Assembly: GCA_028224375.1 (NCBI GenBank)
Contig: JAOIVW010000011.1
Span: 1-64,000 of the forward strand
Reading direction: 5' to 3'
Origin: Hellea sp.
GTDB taxonomy: Bacteria; Pseudomonadota; Alphaproteobacteria; Caulobacterales; Maricaulaceae
DNA: 64,000 bases
Below the pieces are notes generated by a model, which was not told the origin of the DNA, ran no database searches, and saw only the letters and a program-made list of their open reading frames with translations. How positions within the stretch are numbered: position 1 is the stretch's first letter; every line of letters starts with the position of its first letter. Positions 49,399-59,897 of this stretch are shown piece after piece. The translations under genes and the position numbers were made by a program.

Positions 49399-52362
49399 TT
49401 ATCTTTGCTTTAAATAAACGCTATGAAAAACCAACATATTTAGGCGTGTCATTTCATAAACTGTCTGTTCCATTTCATATTCCAAACCAAATTCAAAATC
49501 ACGTTTGGACAAATCCAAGATCAATGGGAAGCTCTTCTCGCCGGCGCGGGCTTTATCCCTAAACCCGATATTTGAGTGAATTGAAGCCCGTTTGGCAATT
49601 ACAAAGCCAACGGGAGCCCAGAAGCGCCGCCGTTGTGTTTTGGGATCCATAACGATGTGTAGCAATGTCTGATAAACAGGGCTTTTATCCTCAACATTTA
49701 GGATAAAGCCGTCGCGCATTATTGCGTTACCGGGAACACAAACATTATCTCCAAAGTCGGAGAACCGATTATCGCGCAGCATAACGGTTTTTGCTAAAAA
49801 GATATTATATCCTTCTTGAAGTTCGCTATCTTGCACATGAAGAGCCCGAAAGGGCAGCACCCTTTTCTCGGCCGCTCTCAATCCGCGCGAAGATGCCCAA
49901 CTTTCAGCAGCGCGTAATAATAAACCGCCCGGGATCAGGCCATAAAACCGGCAGCTTTCCACGCGCGCCGTATTGTTAGATTGTGTATTTGTTCTAAAGG
50001 GGACAAATCCATCAACATTTAAGACTTTGCCTTTTGATGTCTCTAGAATATCGGCGGTCGGGTCTTGGTCCGTTGTCGGCACACCTTCGCCCAAGATAAC
50101 AAAGCCATTACATTGCACGTCATTAAAGCTTGTATGTGCCCGGGAGTTCTCAATATGGACGCCCAGCCGGATTTCGGAGAAGTCCTTTACGTGGGTTAAG
50201 CGAAAGCGCGTATCGCGGATTTTGATCCGTGTTTTAGCCGCAAGCGACGCCAAGGGAAGTCCTTTCACAGCCGCGCGCGTCAATTTGCTATCAGTGATGG
50301 CAATGTGTTTACCGCCGCGCACTGTTAACTGCGCCTCATTTTCGCCAAAGAACAAATTGATGCCTTTGAGCGATACGTTGATGCAATTTAAAAAGACCAA
50401 GCTTTCGGCGCTCGAGAGATTTACATTCCCGTCACAACAGGACTTAAGGCAGATAGCCGACATATTTTTAAACAGCTCTGTAAATCCTTCTGGCCAGGTA
50501 TAGTCGCCTGGTAAAAACTCGATTGAGAGTCTTCTGTATAAAAAGAAGGGGTTGATCCTATCGGGCTCGGGAGCTGCGGCTGCAGGGGCCGCGACTTCCG
50601 CTACCGAATCTGCTGGATTAAAGGGAATTGTGGCTTCATTGATCGCGTCCAAAATAGCCGGACTTAGCCCGCCTGTTAGCGTGAATCGCTCGAAGAAGGC
50701 ATTTCTTCCGCCCGCTGCCGGAACGTTTGCACTTACGCGCATCGTGGGCCCAGCTTGTGGTCCCAGCAATCGCCCCCTGTTTCCAGGTTGAGCGGCCAAT
50801 ACTTCAGCCCGCAGATCCGCTTCCGCCGTGTTGGCGATACGCGCTCTAAATTCTCGGGCGACACGGGTTTTCGCGGTCTTTTTGAAAAATTCGGAGAGGC
50901 CACCTAAAACTTCACTTAGGGTTGGGTAATGGTCGACTCCTAAATATGGGACATTAGATATGTCTTCAATATCATCAGGGCGCACACGAATAGTGCATCC
51001 ATTTTTATCAATACGTGAGCATATTTTTAGCAGGGCGTGATGCACGGTTGGCGTATCACTCCCAAAATTGCATTTATTTGAGGAGAAGCTCACATCTTTA
51101 GCGTCAATATGGGTCAGGTTCGGAAAGAGATTACGTAAATCATCGACAATGGTGATGGCTTCATCAGTGCTTTTTACAATGCCTAATACCGCGCATCGGC
51201 GCCAGTTAAAGGGACCTACGAAACCGTCGGGCACTGGAATAGGCGGCCAGAGTATATCGCCTGATACAAAGCGGGCCGCGCATTGCCAATGATCACCGGA
51301 GACAAGGTCTCCGCGAAACTCAATCTGAACGCCGTTTTCAATCTTCACAGGACCGGGGCCAGCAGGCACACCGCTGGGGTGCAGATCTGGATCATGGTCC
51401 CATCGGCGCACCATGACGGGCGGAGGCATGGTGGCAAAGTCGGCAGCGATTGCGGCGGGCAAGCTGTAGGTTCCGTCACCATTATCCGTAATCTTGACTA
51501 GAGTACCAGGTTGGTTTGTTGTTACCATATGGGCGTCACGTATTTCCACGCAGCCTTGATCTTTAAAGGCCATAAGGGCGCCGTCGACATTACCGATGAG
51601 GATAAAATCGCCATCTGTATTCTGGTCGAGCCGAGCCTGCACAAAATGGCGCGCCCATTTAAAGGTGGGGCTACCTGACGAACTTGGGTCATGAATTTCG
51701 GCATGATAATTAATATTATCTTGTCCTTTATAACGCGCATTTTCTTTGATCAGACAAGCTTCGTCATCACGCGGCTCTCCTAGGTCTATAGAAAATTTAG
51801 CTGCCGCGTCTCCAAAGCCGCAATGCGGCATGGGAATATGGTCTCCTGCCTTCACACGGGATTTAAATACAGCTTCGCTTGCAATATCGGCAAATTCTAG
51901 AACATCCGATAAAGCTGCGAGGATCATTGTTCCGCCGACCCGGCTTCTGCCGGCCGTATCTGGGCCTCCGAGAGCGGGGTCTCTTATAAAATCGCGAGAG
52001 AGGTAATTATACTCCGTTTTCTCGCCAACAAAATAAGCCACATGGGGAACATCATCCGGTAAATTTGGGGAATAGGTAAGATCCGCATCATTTTCGAATA
52101 AGACGCCGTCGAGATACATATGTCCAGCTAGCAAGGCCAAACCGCCGCCCGTATCGGCTCTGAGGCCAAACCCGGCATTTTCCTTCGGAAACCCAACATG
52201 GCCGATAACATCGGTTAGGGCGATTTCTCGCTGGGCCTCAAGCAAATCTGTATTTGCGTTAAGCTGAGCATCTGTAATGCTCCGGCCCATAAGGAACCTG
52301 GCTTTTTTGTCTTTTAATTGGATATCTGCGTAGGCCGTATTCCGGCTATAATCTCCACTCAT
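49399..52362 (-). CDS. DUF6519-like beta-helix protein of contractile injection system
   Basis: A 987-residue protein. The N-terminal MSGDYSRNTAYADIQLKDKK followed by an aspartate/glutamate-rich fold (LLAGHMYLDGVLFEND) resembles DUF6519 proteins found in phage-tail-like clusters. Residues about 640-850 carry short repeats typical of a right-handed parallel beta-helix (ESLVFLNCINVSLKGINLFF, IAITDSKLTRAAVKGLPL, RVESCRFYG). It is the last gene of the baseplate operon. A surface spike, fibre-like or cargo-related role is possible; I cannot choose. Confidence 0.6.
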   Translation of the reverse strand: MSGDYSRNTAYADIQLKDKKARFLMGRSITDAQLNANTDLLEAQREIALTDVIGHVGFPKENAGFGLRADTGGGLALLAGHMYLDGVLFENDADLTYSPNLPDDVPHVAYFVGEKTEYNYLSRDFIRDPALGGPDTAGRSRVGGTMILAALSDVLEFADIASEAVFKSRVKAGDHIPMPHCGFGDAAAKFSIDLGEPRDDEACLIKENARYKGQDNINYHAEIHDPSSSGSPTFKWARHFVQARLDQNTDGDFILIGNVDGALMAFKDQGCVEIRDAHMVTTNQPGTLVKITDNGDGTYSLPAAIAADFATMPPPVMVRRWDHDPDLHPSGVPAGPGPVKIENGVQIEFRGDLVSGDHWQCAARFVSGDILWPPIPVPDGFVGPFNWRRCAVLGIVKSTDEAITIVDDLRNLFPNLTHIDAKDVSFSSNKCNFGSDTPTVHHALLKICSRIDKNGCTIRVRPDDIEDISNVPYLGVDHYPTLSEVLGGLSEFFKKTAKTRVAREFRARIANTAEADLRAEVLAAQPGNRGRLLGPQAGPTMRVSANVPAAGGRNAFFERFTLTGGLSPAILDAINEATIPFNPADSVAEVAAPAAAAPEPDRINPFFLYRRLSIEFLPGDYTWPEGFTELFKNMSAICLKSCCDGNVNLSSAESLVFLNCINVSLKGINLFFGENEAQLTVRGGKHIAITDSKLTRAAVKGLPLASLAAKTRIKIRDTRFRLTHVKDFSEIRLGVHIENSRAHTSFNDVQCNGFVILGEGVPTTDQDPTADILETSKGKVLNVDGFVPFRTNTQSNNTARVESCRFYGLIPGGLLLRAAESWASSRGLRAAEKRVLPFRALHVQDSELQEGYNIFLAKTVMLRDNRFSDFGDNVCVPGNAIMRDGFILNVEDKSPVYQTLLHIVMDPKTQRRRFWAPVGFVIAKRASIHSNIGFRDKARAGEKSFPLILDLSKRDFEFGLEYEMEQTVYEMTRLNMLVFHSVYLKQR

Positions 52363-52383
52363 GATATGCGCTCCTCTTTCAAC

Positions 52384-54645
52384 TTAATTTTCATAGATTG
52401 GCCCCGCTTGCAGTCCGAAGCGAAGTTGATCTTCAATGATACGGGTAAGGTTGGCTCTGCGAGCCCGGCTGTTTTGATCACTGCCAACACCCATCTCAGA
52501 GCCATTTGAGGCGCCCTCTAAAATGGCGTTTGATGTTGTGAGTGATAATTGCATATAGGCGGGGTCCAGATAGCGGCGCGAGCTGAGTTGCGGCCAATCG
52601 GATTGGCGCGCGCGCGCCTTCGGCGCGCAGGCAAATTTTCGCGGGACCCGAGAGTCTGGCGGTATAAAGCTATGGCGCACACAGCCTGTCTGGATATCCA
52701 TAATATCAATCGGAAGGGCGTCTTCGGTCGCGATAGCTAGGATAAGGCTATCACGAATACCGCGCGGTATTTCTACTCCAGTTTTATCACGGCGTAGCGG
52801 GAAGCTCGCTAATGTGGCCTGAGCTTGCTCGGTGTAGTGATCACCTCCGCCTAAGCGGTCTGCTTTAATTTGGCCGATCACCGTGCAGCGGTTTAGCGTT
52901 ATGCTATGTCCGCGACTTCCGGCGAGTGGTATAATAGCTTTGGCAGCGTAGCTGCCGGCATCTATAACGCAGTCATTAAGAACAAGCTCAACGTCATTCC
53001 CGATTTCAATGGGGCCTAGGATAGAGCGCTCAATGATCGCCGTTTGTCCATCAGATATTCGCAGTGAGGGCGCTCCGGGCGCAATAGGCTCGCCCGCCGG
53101 GTCTAGGTCATGCCCTGGGATTAATGTACAATCCCGCATTTCAAGGCGGACATCATCGCCCAATATCTTTACATTGGATTGCGCCTGAGCCAGGGATTTA
53201 AAGCGCAGCCCTGAGAGCAGAACTGTTGAATTGGGTTTGCAAATGAGCCTTAGGTCTATTTTTCCATTTGGCTGTTCGGTGATCGCCAGAGTTGGCCAGG
53301 CGCGTTCCATGGCAATAACGCGGAAAATGTCAACGCCGAAAGCATTTGGGCCGTTTCTATGGCCGTCAAAGCGGTAATCGGTTGAATGTTCAAAGTGAAT
53401 ATCGAGGGGATCTGTCCCAGAGGGGAAGTTGGGCACATTGGGGATGCCTGTATTCCCTCTCATGGTGATCGCGCCGGGCAAGAGAAGTCCGGGGATATCA
53501 GAGAGCTCGCGCTGGTGACCGCCAATTTCAATCGCACGGCCTTCATGAAAACTGACAAAGACGGTAAAATTGCCCGTAAAGCTGGAGCTTAAAATGAATC
53601 GTCCTGTTTGGGGGTCGATATAGGTTAGCTCTGGATCCAAGTCTGAAGGCCAGCTTTCCGTCCCGCTATTTGGAACGCTATCGCCTAGATTGGCGGCTTT
53701 GACGTCATCTAGCCCCAATTGGGTTACGGTTGCCCCTTTGCGTACAATAATATTGAACGCTTTGCCGGGTCCAAAAAATTGCGCTTTGTCTTGGTCAAAC
53801 TCAAGCCTGCGAATGGGCACGGGTAGATCAGCGGCGCGCCGGCGTTCTCCTAATCGCGGCTCCTGGTCAGGCGGAGCTTTAAAGAGGGGTGCATCACAGC
53901 CAAGGGGATGGAAGCGGTATTGGCGTGATCCATTATGGGTTTTGCGCACGATGTAACCATAATTACGTGTGGTATTACTGCTCGAGCCTTCTTGTCTTTC
54001 TTCTCCGTTGCCAACGGGGTAAGATTTCAAGCGAAAGACATGCAGGCCAATATTTGGCAAATTCCAACGCCCTTGCATGGTTTCAACAGAGTGCGCGTGA
54101 AAAGATCTTGGCGAGCTTTCAAAAGCGCTACCGATTTTATCTAGCTCGTAAATATCTCGGATATTAAGGATGCTTTGCGGCTGAAATTGCGGACGCCGCA
54201 TGCTGGGTGTTGTGGCCGTGCGTTTCCAATACTCAACGGCGTGTATCGGCCATCCTGTTGCGGCGGCGGCGCTATACTCCAATGTCGCGAGCGTGCCTTT
54301 ACTGCGCCGTGTGGCCAGCGTTGCGGCGACGAAGCGGCGGTGGTTATCTGTTCCGGGTATGGGCTCAAGGCTGAGGGCACCGACGAGCTCGCCAATATAG
54401 GGCACTACCCAATCGGCGCAGGTTTCGATAAAATGGTCGTCATAGAGCTGCGCAATATCTTGCTCGACAATTTGGCCTTCGCGCAGCATCGCTGAAATAA
54501 TGGATTTTATGGGCCCATAATCTTCGGGCTCCGTTAGCCCGGCGCTGCTGCCTTGGCGCGCCAAGACTTTATGTCCTTCTTTGTGATCGAGCTTGCGTAT
54601 TTCTGCGGGCAACCGCTCAAAGACTTGTTGTAATGTTACGGTCAT
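52384..54645 (-). CDS. tail protein I-like baseplate protein with beta-helix region
   Basis: A 753-residue protein. Residues 1-150 look like phage tail protein I/wedge (VEQDIAQLYDDHFIETCADW, VVPYIGELVG). The middle has RQYRFHPLGCDAPLF, and residues about 450-620 have beta-helix style repeats (VLLSGLRFKS, VRLEMRDCTL, VELVLNDCVIDAG). The end, RRANLTRIIEDQLRFGLQAG, is typical of this tail-like protein group. It overlaps the gpJ-like gene by four bases. Confidence 0.65.
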   Translation of the reverse strand: MTVTLQQVFERLPAEIRKLDHKEGHKVLARQGSSAGLTEPEDYGPIKSIISAMLREGQIVEQDIAQLYDDHFIETCADWVVPYIGELVGALSLEPIPGTDNHRRFVAATLATRRSKGTLATLEYSAAAATGWPIHAVEYWKRTATTPSMRRPQFQPQSILNIRDIYELDKIGSAFESSPRSFHAHSVETMQGRWNLPNIGLHVFRLKSYPVGNGEERQEGSSSNTTRNYGYIVRKTHNGSRQYRFHPLGCDAPLFKAPPDQEPRLGERRRAADLPVPIRRLEFDQDKAQFFGPGKAFNIIVRKGATVTQLGLDDVKAANLGDSVPNSGTESWPSDLDPELTYIDPQTGRFILSSSFTGNFTVFVSFHEGRAIEIGGHQRELSDIPGLLLPGAITMRGNTGIPNVPNFPSGTDPLDIHFEHSTDYRFDGHRNGPNAFGVDIFRVIAMERAWPTLAITEQPNGKIDLRLICKPNSTVLLSGLRFKSLAQAQSNVKILGDDVRLEMRDCTLIPGHDLDPAGEPIAPGAPSLRISDGQTAIIERSILGPIEIGNDVELVLNDCVIDAGSYAAKAIIPLAGSRGHSITLNRCTVIGQIKADRLGGGDHYTEQAQATLASFPLRRDKTGVEIPRGIRDSLILAIATEDALPIDIMDIQTGCVRHSFIPPDSRVPRKFACAPKARARQSDWPQLSSRRYLDPAYMQLSLTTSNAILEGASNGSEMGVGSDQNSRARRANLTRIIEDQLRFGLQAGPIYEN

Positions 54646-57368
54646 CTTGCCACTCCGAGCTGAATGTTTTCAGGCGCCATCATGAGGAGTTCAACGCCTC
54701 TGGGCCGTCCACGAGCGCCCATCAAAGGCAGGTAGGCCCGCACAATCTCTTGGCGCCTGGCCGGAGCATCCAACCTATGCAAATAATCAATATCAACGGC
54801 AATCACGCCGTCCACCGACTGCATAATAGCCGCGGCATGGGAAAGCCTGATCGGCGCGCCCAGCTCTTGTTTGGAGAAGCTAAATTCAGCGCTAAGGCGT
54901 GACCGAAGGGTTTCAAAGAGGCTATCTGTTGTGCCGTCAGCGGAAACGGCATTCGGGTCGATAAAGACTTTCGCTGATAAGGCGGTCCAAATAGGTTGGA
55001 AGTTCTTGATTATGGCTGAGCCTCCCGGCGCGCTTACCGCATGAATGTTTTGTCGCAATAGCGGCAGAACGCCATCGGATTCGGGTAAGGGTTGCCCATC
55101 TTCGGCCGCGACAGTGACACAGGCTATACGGTTTTCCTGTTTCCAGCCCCAACTGGCATGGGCTTTAGCAATGCCGGTAAAGCTACGGGCAAAATTCTGG
55201 TAGTCATTGAGCGAGACAATGCGGCCCAAAGTCAGGCTCTTTACAGGCACATTTTTACGGGCTTGCTCACGGTTTTCGGCTTGGCTTCCTCCAAATGCGG
55301 GCAGAGGGTTTGTGACGGCCCGTATACCTAAGGGCTTTTGGGTAAGCAGGGTTATGAGCCCCGCTTTCACGCGCCCTCCAATTCCGCCGCCGACACGGTA
55401 GAGTGCCGTAATATTATTCTCCCCGGTGGGCAGGCGCGCGCCTTCAGTTCCATTTCCGAAGGTGATTTTCGAAGGCTCCATCCCAATAGAGGTCACGGTA
55501 TAGACACGGTCTGCTGGGCCGGCTTCGGCCAAGCTTTCGACTTGTTGCCAGCGCATGTCATTAACGCGGATTTCCAGGGCTGGGGCGCGGCCAGTGACGG
55601 TATTCGCGGGCAGATAGGTTAGCGGGGCTGAGCGTAGCAAAAAGCTTTGATGAGGCTTGGTTCCATCTCCAGATCCAATCGCCTCGCGCACAGATTCGCC
55701 GTGTGAGGCCAGAGCAATATTTGCGTTAATAATCGTTTCGCCTCTCACGTAAGGGTAGCTAAAGGCGCTCTCAAAATTAAGCGCGGTGTGTGTCCCGTGG
55801 AGCGTGATTTGGGAAATTCGCAAGATTTGGGCGCTAGCAACTCCGGGCGCGTCATTACGTAGTCCAGAGAGCGCCACGTCTTGCCCAACAACGAGGTCTA
55901 GCAGGGCTCCTTCGCAGAGAAGCTGAATATCACCTGTCTCCACTCTGGAACCTGCTCCAACAGGATCAGTAATAGGCAGCAACGCTAAGTCTAAGCTTTC
56001 TGAGCCGGTAAATACCTCGACTGAGCGTAGCTTCACATTCCCAAGATTTAGACCTCCTTTGTCAATTGTAACGCGCGTGACTTCCCCGCTATTTCCAAAG
56101 CCGGTGACGCTAACGGTTTCGACGGCTAATATAGGTTTCCATTTTTCAATAAGACGCTGAAGATGCGTGCCTCTCTGGCGATTGCGGCTATCAGGAGCGT
56201 GCCCGCGAAAGACAAGAATATCGCCTTGAACAAGGTCTTCATATTTCCGGTCCAAAAATAAGTAGCAATGCGCAGTGTTCCCTGGTTTGTCATCAGGGGA
56301 GAGAACGTTATTGGCATTTGTGACGTTCGTTGGGCTGCTATAAGCTAGCACCGGATCACCTGACCCATTTATAACATAAGGCGCGGACAATGCATTATGT
56401 CCAAAAAGACGCGCGCGCAAAGTGAGCCGGTGAGGGCGCAGACCTGATGGCGCGACATTGGGCTGTTCCCAAGCGAGAGCCGCTTGGACGTCCTCTGTAC
56501 TGAGTCCAAAATGATCTTGCGCAGTTTGGATGTCATGTCGTTCCCAACTATGATGTCTTAATTGCTCTAAGCAATCCTCAACTGAACCCGCTGTGAGAGT
56601 TGATGGATTGGGTCCCGCCGGGAGCACTAAAGGAACTGTCTTTACGGCCCCGCTTGTATTGGTTGTAACATCAACGCGCCATTGACCTTCCGGACGCGCA
56701 GGGATGACATTGGCCGCGTAACACAAATACGTGTTATGGGCCTGATTGTGATCAGACACGCTATCGTCTGAGAAAAACACAATGGGGTCTCCGCGGCGCG
56801 GGCGGGGGGACCCTGATGTTATATAAAAACTTCTCGAGCGACGCGATAAATTTTGAGTATAGGTCCTAGCGGGCTGAATAGCATTCCAAACGGCTTTTAC
56901 GCGCGTCGGGGTTAGCGTTTCAAAGGTTTGAGGGAGATCTTCCTCAATGGGCAGGCTTTTAACCGGTATGCTCTTGGGAATTTCTAAAACGCCATTTAAG
57001 GGCAGTTTATTATCAACTGTAAAAGCAAGGTAGACCTGTGCCGCGCTAGGCGGGGCGGGCTGATAATCGACCAAAGCGGCGAGCTGCTGGACAGAAAAAC
57101 TTTCTTTTGCTGTTCCCAAATAGCTCTCATTGGAAATACGTTCTTGATAAAATGTCAGGGTATCTGCCATTTGGGAGAAGGCATCAAGAAGCGCGATAGT
57201 CCAATCCTCGGGATCGCGCGTCGTCAGGGATTTAAGCCCTGGGCGGTGACGATCTGATAAGGACTGCAATAAGCTTGTCTTGATCGTGCTATGGCGCCCA
57301 ACGCGCCGTTTAATATCTGGCAGTCCAGGGCGGTTGTCTATAACTTCAGGTGTGGGTTTCTGGCGCAT
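54642..57368 (-). CDS. gpJ-like baseplate assembly protein, second copy
   Basis: A 908-residue protein of the large putative baseplate assembly (TIGR02243-like) type. It begins with ALLDAFSQMADTLTFYQERI and LAALVDYQPAPPSAAQVYLA; the C-terminal gpJ core has YRVGGGIGGRVKAGLITLL, NPLPAFGGSQAENREQARKN and VSLNDYQNFARSFTGIAKAH. It forms the wedge around the spike. A second protein of the same type is encoded just upstream, so the baseplate probably uses two different wedge subunits. Confidence 0.82.
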   Translation of the reverse strand: MRQKPTPEVIDNRPGLPDIKRRVGRHSTIKTSLLQSLSDRHRPGLKSLTTRDPEDWTIALLDAFSQMADTLTFYQERISNESYLGTAKESFSVQQLAALVDYQPAPPSAAQVYLAFTVDNKLPLNGVLEIPKSIPVKSLPIEEDLPQTFETLTPTRVKAVWNAIQPARTYTQNLSRRSRSFYITSGSPRPRRGDPIVFFSDDSVSDHNQAHNTYLCYAANVIPARPEGQWRVDVTTNTSGAVKTVPLVLPAGPNPSTLTAGSVEDCLEQLRHHSWERHDIQTAQDHFGLSTEDVQAALAWEQPNVAPSGLRPHRLTLRARLFGHNALSAPYVINGSGDPVLAYSSPTNVTNANNVLSPDDKPGNTAHCYLFLDRKYEDLVQGDILVFRGHAPDSRNRQRGTHLQRLIEKWKPILAVETVSVTGFGNSGEVTRVTIDKGGLNLGNVKLRSVEVFTGSESLDLALLPITDPVGAGSRVETGDIQLLCEGALLDLVVGQDVALSGLRNDAPGVASAQILRISQITLHGTHTALNFESAFSYPYVRGETIINANIALASHGESVREAIGSGDGTKPHQSFLLRSAPLTYLPANTVTGRAPALEIRVNDMRWQQVESLAEAGPADRVYTVTSIGMEPSKITFGNGTEGARLPTGENNITALYRVGGGIGGRVKAGLITLLTQKPLGIRAVTNPLPAFGGSQAENREQARKNVPVKSLTLGRIVSLNDYQNFARSFTGIAKAHASWGWKQENRIACVTVAAEDGQPLPESDGVLPLLRQNIHAVSAPGGSAIIKNFQPIWTALSAKVFIDPNAVSADGTTDSLFETLRSRLSAEFSFSKQELGAPIRLSHAAAIMQSVDGVIAVDIDYLHRLDAPARRQEIVRAYLPLMGARGRPRGVELLMMAPENIQLGVAR

Positions 57369-59897
57369 CTAATTCTCCCTCCAAGCCTGCACCCGCAGCA
57401 CGCCCCGTTCCGCATAATTTGGATCATTCATCAAAATAGGGATTTCCGAAGGGCCTACTTTGAAAATTCCGTCTTCAAGGGCGGTTTCGTCCTCGGTGCC
57501 CCAGCGCGCAAATTTGATGACTTTAACATCGGCGACACCTGGCACCTCGCCGGCGGCGGCATATATTTGGCTTAAGTAAATAGGGTCGCCAAAGCTAAGA
57601 CGGTCCGGATGGAAGAAGGCAAGCTCTCCGTTTTCGAGGCGGGCGGCGGAGAGGGCGGCTTTCACGGCGCGCAGAACATCGGCCTGGCGGTGGGCAGGAT
57701 TCACACAAATATGCAATATAATATCAAGCGGGGCGTAAATGGGCGGGTCGATTTGAATATCTTGTCCCATAAGGCGGTAGGGTTCTAGATAATCTAATAG
57801 CCGGCCTCGAAGATCTTCCGTGAAGGGAAGACCACCAGCCGGGTCAACGGAGATGAAAAGCGTGTGCCATGAACCGTGCCAGACCTTGCGAACACGCGCT
57901 GCCGTCACATCTGGGTGCAGGCTCACTCTTTGTGCATAGTCATCGGGGGTAACGGCGCGCTCATTTTGCGTAATTGTGCGCGGCGCCTTTATCCGGATGT
58001 CTTCAAAGCTTTGAGCTTGTGCGCCGCCAAAACCTGCAAGCGGGTTACGAACTTTTGTTATAGAAAACGTTATATCATGAATGGCGTGATGCAGGCTCTC
58101 AGCGCCAATATTGCCCGCAGGTCCGCGTCCAACGCGGTAATGGGCATAAAGCAGCTCATTTGTCTCTGGCTCGGCGCCAAAGGTTTGCGCGCCGGGGAAA
58201 CGCAGGTAAGTTCGGCCATCTTCCTCAAGTTCTGGAACAAAAAGGCGGGCATCTTCACTGGCATCGATCAAGCTTTTTGTTGGGTTCCAGACCGCGCCAT
58301 TTTCTTTAACCACAATAGCGGGCATAGCTTCGCGTGAATCTATATTGAGAAAGCTATGCGCACTGGCCAGGTTTTCTCCGTTATGAGGGACGCTAATAAT
58401 AGAGAGCTCAGTCTCGCGCAGCGAGGGCCTGAAGCTTGCAGAGCTATCAAGGTCTGACAGGCTAGCGATTGCCGCTTTTAGTTCAGGATCGTTACGGTCA
58501 AGCGGGGCGCCAAGTGCTTCTCCGAGGTCAAAGTCGCTATTTTTCGCAATCAGGCTAACACCATTATCACACAGGATGATATTTCCGCAGGCCCTCGCAA
58601 GCTCGGTTCGTTTTGTAATATCGCCAGGTGCATTGGGGTCGGGAATATGGCCGAGTTGAAGATCAAATTTAAGGGCATCTTCTGCGTGCCAAGTGATTTT
58701 CATAAGATCAACGGCAGGGCCTAGGCTAGGCAATTCGTCGCGTATCGGAGCGGGGTCTTCGATAAGACGCACAATTTGCCGCTGGCTCATATCCGCAGGG
58801 TCAAGCTCGCTCAAATTATCCAAGTCTTCAATGGGCTTGGCGCCTTCGCGTTGTAATTGCTCAAGACAGACAAAATCACCGGCTTTGAGCTGGATTTGAG
58901 CGGCATCTCCGATGATCCACGCCTGAGTAGCGCCGCGGGGCAGCACCGCGAGCGGATCTCCCCAATCATAAAGCGACATCGCGTTATGATTTTGGCGTAG
59001 GGACATAAGGCGCGGCGTTCGCTCGCCATTTGAATCCAGCTCTGTGATCGGGACGGGTTCAAAGAATTGCGTACCGTCTTTTAGAAGCTTGTGAATATCG
59101 ATATCGACCCGCTTGGCACTGACAGATTTGACCCGGTTATTGCGCGTCATGAAGGAAAAAACAGAAGGCTCAAGGTCTTGATCCCCGCCGACTTCTAAAT
59201 GAGCGAAGACGCGAGCGGATAATCCGTCAAAAACATCATACCCTAGAAGACGGGCATGACGGCGCAGAGAGCTGCGAAGCCGAGCTGTGTTCAGATAAGC
59301 TTCATTTGCGGCCACATCCTGAGAATAGCTTAAATGATCTGCATAATGGGCCAGAAGCTCGACCAGGGTCATGCCAATGTCAGAGATTTCTCGATCTCTC
59401 CAGGCTGGACTTAGGGTTGAAAGACGGTCCAGCATTTGCCTTTTAAAACTCTCAAAATCTTTCGCCAAATAATCCGTAGCAGGAGCTGGGCTGGGAGCGG
59501 GTGCTTGATCTGGAGGTAATTCGCAAACATCAAAGACTTCGGGGCATTCGGCACGAAAGCCAAAGGCAATATCGCGCAGAACATTATCAAACTCACTGCG
59601 TAAAATTCGCAATATATAGACAGAAAAATCCCCGGCCATATTAAGCCCGAGGGTTAAGACCGAACCGGCAAGGGTAACTGTTTCAACTTTAAGACCTCGG
59701 ATGCGGTCCCCGCCTTGGATTTGAAAATCATCTTTATCAAAGGCAGGCAGAGCATCAGGGGTATGAACCAGATGGACCTGCAAAATAGATTTATCGGCTG
59801 TTCCGATATCTATACGGTCAATACCGTTCACATCATTATTGCCGCGCGCGCGAAGTCTCTCGCGCCGTTCTGCTAAGAAGCTCCTATCTATACTCAT
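57369..59897 (-). CDS. gpJ-like baseplate assembly protein
   Basis: An 842-residue baseplate J-like protein: LAKDFESFKRQMLDRLSTLS, DIGMTLVELLAHYADHLSYS, then NPLAGFGGAQAQSFEDIRIK and VTPDDYAQRVSLHPDVTAAR in the conserved gpJ region and VKVIKFARWGTEDE near the end. It overlaps gp25 by four bases and precedes the second gpJ-like gene without a gap. Role: inner baseplate wedge of a contractile tail. Confidence 0.85.
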   Translation of the reverse strand: MSIDRSFLAERRERLRARGNNDVNGIDRIDIGTADKSILQVHLVHTPDALPAFDKDDFQIQGGDRIRGLKVETVTLAGSVLTLGLNMAGDFSVYILRILRSEFDNVLRDIAFGFRAECPEVFDVCELPPDQAPAPSPAPATDYLAKDFESFKRQMLDRLSTLSPAWRDREISDIGMTLVELLAHYADHLSYSQDVAANEAYLNTARLRSSLRRHARLLGYDVFDGLSARVFAHLEVGGDQDLEPSVFSFMTRNNRVKSVSAKRVDIDIHKLLKDGTQFFEPVPITELDSNGERTPRLMSLRQNHNAMSLYDWGDPLAVLPRGATQAWIIGDAAQIQLKAGDFVCLEQLQREGAKPIEDLDNLSELDPADMSQRQIVRLIEDPAPIRDELPSLGPAVDLMKITWHAEDALKFDLQLGHIPDPNAPGDITKRTELARACGNIILCDNGVSLIAKNSDFDLGEALGAPLDRNDPELKAAIASLSDLDSSASFRPSLRETELSIISVPHNGENLASAHSFLNIDSREAMPAIVVKENGAVWNPTKSLIDASEDARLFVPELEEDGRTYLRFPGAQTFGAEPETNELLYAHYRVGRGPAGNIGAESLHHAIHDITFSITKVRNPLAGFGGAQAQSFEDIRIKAPRTITQNERAVTPDDYAQRVSLHPDVTAARVRKVWHGSWHTLFISVDPAGGLPFTEDLRGRLLDYLEPYRLMGQDIQIDPPIYAPLDIILHICVNPAHRQADVLRAVKAALSAARLENGELAFFHPDRLSFGDPIYLSQIYAAAGEVPGVADVKVIKFARWGTEDETALEDGIFKVGPSEIPILMNDPNYAERGVLRVQAWREN

